From: Peronospora farinosa
Lineage: Eukaryota; Oomycota; Peronosporomycetes; Peronosporales; Peronosporaceae
NCBI GenBank assembly: GCA_947646735.1
Contig: CANTFK010000226.1
Location: 1 to 64,000, forward strand
Length of the DNA stretch: 64,000 bases
Reading direction: 5' to 3'
Below the pieces are notes generated by a model that saw only the letters and a list, made by a program, of their open reading frames with translations, was not told where the DNA came from and ran no database searches. This document shows positions 11,836 to 21,122 of the stretch, piece after piece. Position numbers and translations under genes: made by a program. Position 1 is the stretch's first letter; every line of letters starts with the position of its first letter.

Positions 11836-13250
11836 AGATGCCCGGCGTATATTTAACTTTGAATTTAAATTTAGAGAAGAATGTTAGCCATCTCGCCATA
11901 CTAGGCGAGCGGTGCGGTGAATTTATAGCGATCCGCAGTGATGTGTAATCCTTATAAACCACAAAAGGTTCGGTGCCCAAGAGGTGCACCCGAAACTTAC
12001 AAGGGCATACTTAATTGAAAGTAGCTCCTTGTCATGCACAGGGTAATTCAGCTCTGCGGCTTTTAAAAGCCGAGACTGATAAGATATGACACGGTCAACG
12101 CCGTTTTCATCCTTCTGCATGGGCGCGCGCGCCGATTGCAAAATTGCTTGCATCGCAGACGACGCTAAAGGACTTATCCGCGTCTGTAATTGCTAAGACC
12201 GATGCCTCTACAAGAGATTTCTTCACTGAAGTGAACGCATCTACTTGCTCCTTTGACCAAGTCCATTCTGTATTCTTTTTCAAAAGATCAGACAATGGCT
12301 TAGTCTGCTCCGCATAATTCTTGCTGTACTTATGCATGTAATTAGCGATCCCAAGGACTTGGCGCAGATCCTTCACATGACATGGGACTGGCCATTCCTT
12401 TACAGCCTTTACCTTTTCTGGGTCTGCTCGTACACTATGTGCACCTACGATGCAGCCCAGTACAGGTATCTCGGGGACCCCTATTACGCACTTTTTTTGC
12501 AAGCTTATGTATCATTGGGCGTCACCCAGAGTCTGCAACACAGCGTCTAAATGACGCTTGTGCGACTCTATCGCGCTCAGACCGTCCTCCGCCCTACTAT
12601 GCACGAATACATCGTCAAAGTAATGGGGCGCGTAGGCACGGTGCTGACGCATCACGTGAGCCACCACTCGGTTGAATGTTGCTGGAGCATTTTTCAACCC
12701 TTGTGGCATCACAAGCCACTCCCACAGCATACCGCTTGGGGTGCTTAATGCCGTTTTGGCTACATCGGTATCTCTCATAAGAACCTGATAGTAGCCATCC
12801 TTCAGATCCAACGCGGAAAAGATAGCTGACTTTCCCATGGAGTTCAACAAAACATCATTCGCGGGATCGGCGTTTGAGCCGGAATGGTGGCCGTGTCAAG
12901 TTTGTATAAGCATGAACCACGCGCCATCCACTCGTGGCTTTACGCACACAGAAGGTTGAGCTGCAGTGAGGAGACTTGCTCTCACGTACATGTCTCGCCT
13001 TAGCTCGCTTGTCGAAGAACTCATCGATGTAATCGACTTGTTCCTTCGGCAACGGCCATTGCCTGTGCACACAATACTTGGTGCCAGGTTCCAGGTCAAT
13101 CTCGTGCCTGATGCCCCTATCGGCCGGTAGGCGGATCGGCACTTCTGCTGGAAACACATCACGGTGTTTCCACAGAACATTATCGAACGGGCTGTCCTTC
13201 AAGGCATCCCAGCCTTGAGCAGCGAACCGTTTCTTTTTTTCGGTCTGCAA
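11836..13250 (-). pseudogene. Reverse transcriptase and RNase H of left element B
   Basis: RT segments on the minus strand: PADRGIRHEIDLEPGTKYCV, PLPKEQVDYIDEFF, SALDLKDGYYQVLMRDTD with the first catalytic Asp, [19 protein letters not shown], and the active site YFDDVFVHSR near 12610. The RNase H region carries [14 protein letters not shown] and [19 protein letters not shown] (about 12150-11940). There are several frameshifts; the end of RNase H is lost in the deletion at 11836. The same segment in element C (49889-51604) is nearly identical. Confidence 0.85.
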
Positions 13251-13860
13251 GACGCTCTATCCATTGTGGACGACGAGCAACAGTCCACCACGTTCTCTTC
13301 TGGAACTGGTGCGACTATCTCGTGGATCTTTTCTTCCTTTAGTTCGAACAGGAACAGATCCCACGTCATTTCCGAGAGATTTACTATCTTCTCGGCAGAT
13401 GCCAAGACAAGTTGGAGCACCTCAACTGAGGATGCCACCGGCATTCTGTCTTCGACGACCTCGAACAACTCGTTCGTAGGTCCGTTCTCTTGGACCGAGA
13501 CTGATCCAAGGGTCACTCGTTTCGACGTGCCCTTGATCGTCTTAATACTTCTGGTGCTCGTTCTTCGAGTCACCACGATCTTTGACCTGGAAGAAGGTGT
13601 CGTTGCTATCTCAGCTAACGCACTCCTTTCAGCCGCACCAGGCTCATAGCTCTGTGCCGGTTCTTGTGACGATTGACTTCCTGTCAGCCCACCATCAACT
13701 GCCACAGGTATTCGGCTCTGTGCAGGACTATTGGACGCATGACTACCTGTCATCGCACCATTCACTACACCAATCTTTTCGACTTGGGTAGGAATATGTG
13801 TCACCTGTCTTTCCACCAGGGCATTTCCTGACAGGAAGCTGCTGCTGCCTGTCTACTGGG
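13251..13860 (-). pseudogene. Protease-RT linker of left element B
   Basis: Open minus-strand frame (about 200 codons with its RT-proximal end) between protease and RT. It carries two tandem copies of about 21 residues: GAMTGSHASNSPAQSRIPV and GGLTGSQSSQEPAQSYEPG. There is also a basic Thr/Ser stretch (KIVVTRRTSTRSIKTIKG). It is homologous to 59620-60042 in the right part of B. Other families have their own tandem repeats at this position. Confidence 0.6.
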
Positions 13861-13979
13861 TAGTACCTGGTGCCGATTCACATACCTTCATCGCACCCTC
13901 CACTGTGTTGGACACAGCATCAGCAACATAAGCCTCTCGCAAGAGCACATTCTTTCCGGTGTCTTGCGTAGAGCTAGCG

Positions 13980-14623
13980 ACTGTGCGTGTACGCCAGTCT
14001 ATCCATGGTTGGTGTTAAGCCAACCAAGGCATGCCTAGGATGAGGTCATACGGACTCTCCATACCTAGCACTGTGAACTTCTCTTTACAAGAGAAGTCAC
14101 TGAAACTGAAGGCGAGTTCAGCTTGAACTCCCTCCGATTTAACGAGCGCGCCGTTCTTTAAACGAACGATCGCCTTTTCTCGCCTGCCATCCTGGCAAAG
14201 CGACTCATAACTCGCCGGTCTCCTTTTCAGAGCCGCGAGTTTCACAAAGTTTTGTGATGCACCCGAATCCACGAGAAGGGTCATCACTTGGTCATAGCCT
14301 CGTACCCGAGCGCTATAGACCAAAAGAGTTGAGGTCCGACCTTTCGGAACCTCAGGAACTATGATACCCATTTGTTCGATCACTCTGAGCTTAGGGGTAG
14401 CTTCATAGTCCACGACAGTAGTGCATCCCGCCCCTACTCGCTCCCACATTTCCCGACCCATCTTGGGCAGGTGCCGAATCCGTGCGTCGTGTACGCTGTT
14501 TTTTCGAACCTCCCTTCGGGTTGGGAGCCTTCTTGCTGGCTGCCTTAGCACCAGCAGCTTCTTTGGCATAGCAGCGAGCCATCATATGGCCTCTCTTGCC
14601 GCACTTGTAGCAGATCACATCTG
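13980..14623 (-). pseudogene. Gag end and aspartic protease of left element B
   Basis: The gag zinc knuckle CYKCGKRGHMMARC (CX2CX4HX4C) is read near 14612-14571, and gag ends near 14403. The protease is read in another frame: LLVDSGASQNF (active-site Asp) and LILGMPWLA, with a stop directly after the latter where the right copy continues. The B sequence stops abruptly at 14623 inside the gag zinc-knuckle region and joins unrelated repeat-rich DNA. The rest of gag and the 5' LTR are absent here. Confidence 0.8.
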
Positions 14624-15905
14624 TGTGCCTGTCGCTCCGACGAATAGGACGGCAAACTCTACGCTAATAGCATATTGTACCATTTAGGGTGTTCACCCGT
14701 CGTACCGACGGTGCAAGTAGTATGTATATCGCAATGAATTGCTAGGGTATTCACCCGTTGTTCCGACGGACATGCATGCGAGGTCTACACTGATAGTATA
14801 TGGGCATTATTGATGGGGCGCTTCGCAAGGATGTGTACTCGTCGTTCCGACGGACATGGTTCTATTTTATAAATACATTTATAGGGGTGTTCCCGTCGTT
14901 TCGACCGATAGATGCTCAAATTTAACGCTGATCGTATATTGACTTAGGTAATTAATTAGTATATTAAGGCAATTCGTATGAAGGTCAATGTGCGCCTGTC
15001 ATTTCGAAGGTTAGGGTATCACCCGTCGTTTCGACGAACATGGTCTACCTTTTGACCTGTAAACCCATCAACTTACGTTTGATAATTGACTTAACTTAGT
15101 GTAAAGATGGATATGAAGGTTATGTGTACTCGTCCTTCCGTAAATGTTTTATTTGATCAACCGTCGTTCCAACGGTACGAAGTTGCATATATAGGCATCT
15201 TGAACGTAGCAATATGCTAGGGTGTTAAGTTGTTGTTCAGACGAAATTGCGCATGAAGCATAATCAAGTAGTATATAGAGGCATCCTTAAAAAAGGCAAC
15301 GCTGCGCTTAGAAGTGTGTCCGTCGTTTAGACTGTAGGCGCGCGCGGACCAAACATAAAAATTTAACTTCTTCACAAAAGAACTAAATGTTGGTGTGTCA
15401 AACGGCTCTTTTAAGCTATTTTAGCCAAAGTGCAGCTTGTTGATGCTCCCCGTCGTTCCGACGCATAGGTGCGCAAATTCTCCGGTAATAATATATTGGC
15501 CTGTCATTTACCGTAGAGTATTTTAAATTAATTTAAAAGATATAAGGACGAAAGCCAATGTGTACGAAGGTCAGTGTGTATCTGTCGTTTCGACGGACAT
15601 GGTAAGCAAAATCTACTTTTTTGATATTCGTACCCATCTATTTACTTAAAGATATTTGGTTGAGTCCGATACAATAATAGGTAAAAGTTAATACTTTTGG
15701 GTTACTTTGCTTATTGAAACCTGAATTCAGTTCAACCTAGTGACCGAGCTTGCTCATACCACATTAAGTGTATTATCAAAGCACTGAGCTCATGTTATTA
15801 AAAAACGAATCTAAAGTCTGTACTTAATTTAAAAAAAGCTGTGTTTGATATAGCAACATAACGATGGGAATGAAGGTCAACGTGTACCCATCGTTTCGTC
15901 GATGT
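14624..15905. repeat. Degenerate array of short palindromes, core CCGTCG-N3-CGACGG
   Basis: About 12 to 14 copies of a 15-base inverted repeat are spaced irregularly by 30 to 150 bases. The best are at 14697-14711 and about 14754, 14839, 14892, 15023, 15161, 15450 and 15582. Around the better copies a longer unit recurs: GAAGGTCAATGTGTAC before the core and ACATGGT after it. No reading frame is associated. It abuts the broken end of element B and ends about 370 bases before the aminotransferase gene. It may be a decayed satellite or the remains of a palindrome-carrying element. Confidence 0.7.
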
Positions 15906-15957
15906 ATTATATAAAGAACGGACACACCAAATAAACTATATTCAGTTAGGGAATCTA

Positions 15958-16112
15958 CCCATGTTATTATCGACGCAAAACGCAAAATCAGCCAATCCAA
16001 AATAGCCGATAATGCAAAATTAGCCAATCCAAAATTAGCAAATAATGCAAAAGTAGCCAATCCGAATGCCGGAAAAGGAGCACTACGGATGGACAGACGG
16101 ACGGACGGACAC
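15958..16112. repeat. Short AT-rich tandem repeats and a GGAC microsatellite
   Basis: About four imperfect copies of a unit of roughly 30 bases built on AAAATTAGCCAATCC run from about 15975 to 16065. They are followed by GGACAGACGGACGGACGGACA. It lies directly upstream of the aminotransferase promoter region. Confidence 0.6.
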
Positions 16113-16275
16113 AATTCTATTATTATATAGAAGAAAAATTCCTTACAAATTAAGATCAAATCACGGTGATTTATGTGAGATAAATGCGTAATTGCAAGAT
16201 ACACGGTCCTACTATCCTCTCAATAAAGCATTGTACCCTAAAATACTGACCACAGCGCTCAGCAAATCCGAGATG

Positions 16276-16291
16276 GCTCACCTCGAAATTT
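16276..16291 (+). promoter_or_regulatory. Oomycete initiator of the aminotransferase gene
   Basis: GCTCACCTCGAAATTT matches 13 of 16 positions of the oomycete initiator consensus as I recall it (GCTCATTYYNCAWTTT). A start of transcription here would place the in-frame ATG at 16273 upstream of the mRNA and make ATG 16336 the first usable start, with a leader of about 55 bases, typical of the short oomycete leaders. Confidence 0.5.
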
Positions 16292-16335
16292 CCCATCACT
16301 CCTGCCAGTACTTGAGTCGTCCCTCTATCGCTGTC

Positions 16336-17850
16336 ATGTCGCTGTGTCTCCGCGTCTTGAAGCTACGTTCCTCCCTGTGGCAACGCTATCAAAGTATCAG
16401 CACTCGCTCCTTTCCCATTACTCCCGCTCCTGCCTTTCCAGACGAATATTTACATGCTGAAATCGTGACATCTCAAGTACCAGGTTTCAAATCACAGCAG
16501 CAACTTCGGCGTCTCGCTGCGCTGCAAAACACGGGCGCAATCAACTTTTTCGTTGATTACGTGGCCAGCAAAGGCAATTATCTAGTGGACATTGATGGCA
16601 ACCGCTTCCTTGACGTGTATGGACAGATTGCGTCATTACCCATTGGTTATAACCATCCCAAGATCCTTGAGGCTGTGAGCAATACAGACAATCTGGCCAT
16701 GCTTGCTCAACGGCCATGTCTTGGCGTGTTCCCGCCTGCTGATTGGGTTGACCGCATTAATGATACGCTACTTAAAGTGGCCCCGAGAGGATTGGAAGAC
16801 GTTAACACGCTCATGTGCGGCTCGTGCTCCAATGAAAACGCCTACAAGGCGGTCTTTATGTGGTTCCAGAGCAAGCTGAGAGGAGGACGCTCACCTTCCA
16901 AGCACGATCTGGAGACGAGCATGGCTCACCAACTACCCGGGACACCAAACTTGAGTATTTTATCCTTCCAAGGAGGCTTTCATGGCCGTCTTATGGGCTG
17001 TTTGTCAACGACACATTCGAAGGCAATTCATAAAGTGGATGTACCGGCATTTGACTGGCCAATTGCACCGTTTCCCAAATTGCGATACCCTCGGAATATT
17101 CACCAAGCTGCCAATGAAGCGGAAGAAGCACGATGCTTGGATGAGGTCGAGCGGCTGCTTAAGGGCAGTGCTGAGATGACTAAGCCTGAGGACTCACGTA
17201 TTGCCGGAATGATCATTGAACCGATACAAGCCGAGGGTGGAGACAACCACGCAAGTCCTGCTTTCTTCCGCAAACTACGTGACCTGGCTGCCAAATATGG
17301 TGTGGCGTTCATTGTGGACGAGGTCCAAACGGGAGGTGGCAGCACTGGGAAATTCTGGGCGCATGAACACTGGGGGCTGAAGAACCCGCCTGACCTCGTC
17401 ACTTTTAGCAAGAAGATGCAGACGGGTGGATATTTTGCAAAAGGAGAGTTCCGCCTTAAGGAGAGCTATCGCATCTTTAACACGTGGATGGGTGATCCCA
17501 CGAAGATGATTCTTCTGAAGGCGGTGCTTGACGTGGTAGAGAGCGACAACCTCTTGGAGAATGTCAACATCACGGGTGCCTACCTGAAAACTGGGCTGAA
17601 TGAGATTGCCACAGAGTTTCCCGCATTGGTGTCGAATGTACGTGGTCAGGGAACGTATTTGGCTATGGACTTCCCGACAGAAGCCGTGCGCAACGAATTC
17701 GTGAGTCTGATGAAGACGAAAGGTGTCGCCTCGGGAGGGTGTGGAAGCAACTCGGTTCGATTTCGACCCTCGCTGGTCTTCCAACCGAAACACGCAGCGG
17801 AATACTTGGACAAGATGCACGAGGTCTGCAAAGTTCTTGTTACGGCATAG
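16336..17850 (+). CDS. ABAT: 4-aminobutyrate aminotransferase, mitochondrial
   Basis: A PLP-dependent class III aminotransferase that moves the amino group of GABA to 2-oxoglutarate, giving succinic semialdehyde and glutamate: the GABA-shunt entry step in the mitochondrial matrix. The 504-residue length fits eukaryotic GABA transaminases (about 500). Residues 1-30 (MSLCLRVLKLRSSLWQRYQS then STRSF) are Arg-rich without acidic residues, a typical mitochondrial presequence. Family motifs: NYLVDIDGNRFLDVYGQI, SLPIGYNHP, GGFHGRLMG, IIEPIQAEGGD, IVDEVQTGG (Asp about 328, which holds the PLP ring nitrogen), and FSKKMQTGGYF with the PLP lysine among residues 359-360. The frame is intact. The start was chosen over ATG 16273 because the initiator at 16276 and the presequence favour it. 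Both neighbours are repeat DNA, so it is a host gene inside a retrotransposon nest. Confidence 0.92.
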   Translation: MSLCLRVLKLRSSLWQRYQSISTRSFPITPAPAFPDEYLHAEIVTSQVPGFKSQQQLRRLAALQNTGAINFFVDYVASKGNYLVDIDGNRFLDVYGQIASLPIGYNHPKILEAVSNTDNLAMLAQRPCLGVFPPADWVDRINDTLLKVAPRGLEDVNTLMCGSCSNENAYKAVFMWFQSKLRGGRSPSKHDLETSMAHQLPGTPNLSILSFQGGFHGRLMGCLSTTHSKAIHKVDVPAFDWPIAPFPKLRYPRNIHQAANEAEEARCLDEVERLLKGSAEMTKPEDSRIAGMIIEPIQAEGGDNHASPAFFRKLRDLAAKYGVAFIVDEVQTGGGSTGKFWAHEHWGLKNPPDLVTFSKKMQTGGYFAKGEFRLKESYRIFNTWMGDPTKMILLKAVLDVVESDNLLENVNITGAYLKTGLNEIATEFPALVSNVRGQGTYLAMDFPTEAVRNEFVSLMKTKGVASGGCGSNSVRFRPSLVFQPKHAAEYLDKMHEVCKVLVTA

Positions 17851-18059
17851 CATTTGACGACACAGGAGAATTGCTCAACTTGTGTCGCTGTACAGGCCGC
17901 ACCATAGAAGCAAAAGTGTTCATCGAAAGAAATTGTCGACCCCCATTATTAACTCCGACAATACATATGATGAGTCAAATCTGAAGAAGCAGGGCGGGTC
18001 TAGTGGTAAGCAACGATGTAATTTGCGACCTGGTAGCATTTTGGAGTTGTTGTTGAGTA
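17851..18059. other. 3' flank of the aminotransferase gene
   Basis: No further gene is seen. It should hold the 3' UTR; I see no unambiguous polyadenylation signal. Confidence 0.4.
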
Positions 18060-20100
18060 AAAACGTTACGATTCTTCGGGTAATGGACACACATGCGCTA
18101 TCGTCGCTGAACTAGACCAGTTCTTCGCTGGAGTAAGCACCAAAATGAGCATCAGGGAATAGGTTTTAAGCATACTATCACGTACGGCGATAAGCTGGAC
18201 GTTGTAATTACCCAAAAAATGACGAAGAAAAGGTGATGTGGAGCTCATTACCTACAAGATTGTCGTTAAGCTACGTGTGGTAGGATATCTACAGCTGCCA
18301 CGCTACATCCTGCGTGACCCACTACCTGGTCCTTGTCGACCAGCAGATGGCCCAAGAGTGTCGAACTCATGCTAAGTCAATTTGTTAGTAAAGAATTTGC
18401 CGAGAAATCGTATTGGCAATATGCCGAACGCGTAACAATTCGAAGAACGATTGCCCCTACACGCGAATTCTAATTGTCCAGACAAAGTCACTTGGTCTCT
18501 CAATGCTCATCAGATCGTTCTTGTTGTGTTTCCTCATGAAGTGCCATTCAGATTACCAATAGTATTTCGATAATATCAATGCTTATTGTACAGCAAGCAC
18601 ACAAGAAAATATGATCGAGGCATGACTAGCTGGTGATTCGTATTTGTGGTCCTTTATGAGGGCGTTGTACAAAACAACAGCTGTGTCTTTCAGTAGAGCG
18701 TGCGTTTTCACGAACGCAGACACATCTAGGAACAGTGCTTATCGTTATACCCTGACCTTTGTCTTCGGGATATCATAGCAGCATTACCTTCTTCATCTTC
18801 CATAAATAAAACTCGTATCTCCGTCTCAAAACGTAGCGCGTACAAGACGTCTCAGTCGTTAAGAATCTGCTGTAAGCTTAGCATATTATTCGGAAAAGAC
18901 TTCATGGAGTTCCTGGTTGTACTCTCGTGCAAGAAGCTCACGTTGCTTTTTTGCAGCAAAAGGCTTTGCAGCATTATAAGTACTAGCAGCAGACAAAGCG
19001 GCAGCTACCGCTTTGTGTGTTTCATTTCCAGTCTTGCCTATCCAATCTTGCTTTTTCTTCCTCGACCTCCTGTATCTGCACTTGTAACGCGTTCATCGTC
19101 GACGTATCAACCGTCTGCAGGAATGTACTCATACGTTGCAGCAGCATTGTCGGCTGACGATCATTCACATCAGTTTCACCAACGTAGTAAACAAAAGCGT
19201 AAGATCATCGAGATCACGACGCAGTCGTGCGGTGGTGCAGCCTTCGCAGTTTTTCCGTTGTACTTGGCTACGGCACAAAATAAGATATGTTGCCTTCGAC
19301 CTCAAGCGAGCAGTGGTCATTGGGGGACATGGATGTCTTCATGGGCGGTCCCACAAGTAAGTGAGGTTATTCCATTTGGCACATGCAGGTTTGTGAACTA
19401 GCTCGTTGGTGCTCGCGAGACACCAGTTCATATACCATGGGCTTCGAAGATGCAGTTAAAAGTCCGTACGATTCAGCATTGTAGAGTTGATATTCGATTA
19501 AACAGAATCAGGTGCCCGCGCCCAAGTCAACGCGATAATCTTGAGGTCACATTGTCCTATAGTTTGCAATTTGTGCTTGGTAACTAGCGTAGATCTTGTT
19601 GCTGCAGTACAGAAAGTGCTTTAATTTCGCCACGAGTTATTACATTATTATGCACTTCAGGATCGAGACCAGGTACTGAAATCGTTAGCGACCTTAGCGC
19701 GAGGTCTGATCTTCAGTTGTTTGCAGTTGCAGCAAAACACAGACATTCGAGTTTCCATTGTTAAAACTTTAAGAGATGGCGTCGTTCTGATGCTGGAAGC
19801 CCAACTGCAACGAGATTAAGATCTATGATGCCTCGAGTTCACGGGATGATATCCGGCTTAAGGTCCTAACTAATATTTTTCAGGTTTATTGATGTTGGAG
19901 TAATGACGCTTTTTCCATTCAGGTTGGCTTGACTCCATCCATCTATTGTATGGTTGGGAGATCATCATTTTGAGCACTACATTGAACATTCTCATCGCAT
20001 AGGGCAACACGATGTCACTCAAGGACTCGACGTCATTGGACGACTGAGTCTTAAAAGATGACGACAAATGGTGTCATCGCAATCAATTTGCAGAAGAGCA
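18060..20100 (-). pseudogene. Possible decayed host gene, unrecognised
   Basis: The minus strand shows protein-like stretches that jump between frames: DIVLPYAMRMFNVVLKMM (near 19990), SLTISVPGLDPEVHNN (near 19680), ETHKAVAAALSAASTYNAAK followed by AAKKQRELLAREYNQELHEV (19020-18910), and ALRFETEIRVLFMEDEEGNAA (near 18800). The Lys/Glu-rich middle could be a coiled coil. I cannot name a family. The alternation of open stretches with single-base breaks is what an old pseudogene looks like, but it could be chance. The + strand ORF at 18904-19401 (no family features) is the competing reading. Confidence 0.3.
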
Positions 20101-20369
20101 CCTACAAGATTAGACTGACAAATATATGGTGCAAACAGGGTGCTGGAATACTAAGCTAGACGTTAAAAATGCTTAAAAAAGACATGATCCTCCAAAAGTG
20201 GCTAACGCCATCGATACTGATGCGGTTGGAGAGGTGACGACAAGGTGGTGCTTAAAAATCTATATAAGCAATCACCAAAATCGAAGGCGTTTAAAGTATC
20301 AAATGCGGACAAAATCAGCAGTCCTGCTTGCGAAGGGATGCAAACTGGACAAATGAACAACTCCAGCTC
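20101..20369. other. Flank of element A, nothing recognised
   Basis: No frame or repeat recognised. The last five bases before the LTR (AGCTC) do not match the five after the other LTR of element A (CCAGG). Confidence 0.5.
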
Positions 20370-21010
20370 TGTAGCGGAGCTATACAGCTCTTTAGCCAGA
20401 GGAAGACTTTCGGCTGGAAGCCTCTTAGTTCTAGAGAACTAAATAGAGTAAAGGCTAAAAGCCACTTAGTTCTAAGGAACTAATTAAACGACTTAAAGTC
20501 ACCCTGTTCTAAGGAATTAGGAAAGAGACTTTTAGTCAATAAAGCAATATGCTTAAGGTTCAGAGAACCAACGCACAGAGTGCAAGAACAAGCTAGAAGC
20601 TTAGGGGTTCAGAGAACCAACGCACGAAGTGCACAAGAGAGCAAGTCAGAACGACTTGCGATCTTAAACTCAAAAGGAGAACTGATTATATTTATGCTTT
20701 AAGATTTTATGAATAGTCCTACTCTAAGTACACTACACTAGATTAATTACTATAATAGTAATTATTATATGCAGACTTTGCTATTGGATGACGTATCGTC
20801 TAAACATCTGTGTATGATGTACTTAATACAGCGTTAGTGATTTATCGAATCCCAATCGATAAGATACGGTATTACCGAATACCGTATTATAACGCTCATA
20901 CTTAATACCTCTCTAACGAGAAGTATAATAATGCATTATATGCAATAGAAAGGAGAGTTCAAGCGTAAACTCTCGGAAAGACGTTACAACCGTCGTGTAA
21001 CCCCGTTACA
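20370..21010 (-). repeat. Family A LTR (3' LTR)
   Basis: On the + strand it runs TGTAGCGGAGCTATAC to CCCCGTTACA. In element sense it begins TGTAACGGGG, the same start style as families B and E. It contains the palindrome ATACGGTAT-taccga-ATACCGTAT and several direct repeats of GGTTCAGAGAACC. Confidence 0.92.
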
Positions 21011-21020
21011 CCCTCCCCCA
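21011..21020 (-). promoter_or_regulatory. Family A polypurine tract
   Basis: CCCTCCCCCA on the + strand (TGGGGGAGGG in element sense) abuts the LTR edge, as expected for the plus-strand primer. Confidence 0.8.
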
Positions 21021-21122
21021 CCAGACTGACGTTCCCATAGAATGTCACTCGACATCTTTCCTCATTAGAGGTAGTGCTTTAGCGAACTTTTAAAACCTCA
21101 CGGTTTGTTCACGGCACACAAC

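Noticed and set aside
14624..15905. CRISPR-like array
   Set aside because: The repeats are short, degenerate and irregularly spaced, there are no cas genes, and the genome is eukaryotic.
16192..16335. N-terminal extension of the aminotransferase
   Set aside because: The longest frame opens with TTG. The first 27 codons precede any ATG, and the initiator at 16276 lies after ATG 16273, so the extension is unlikely to be translated.
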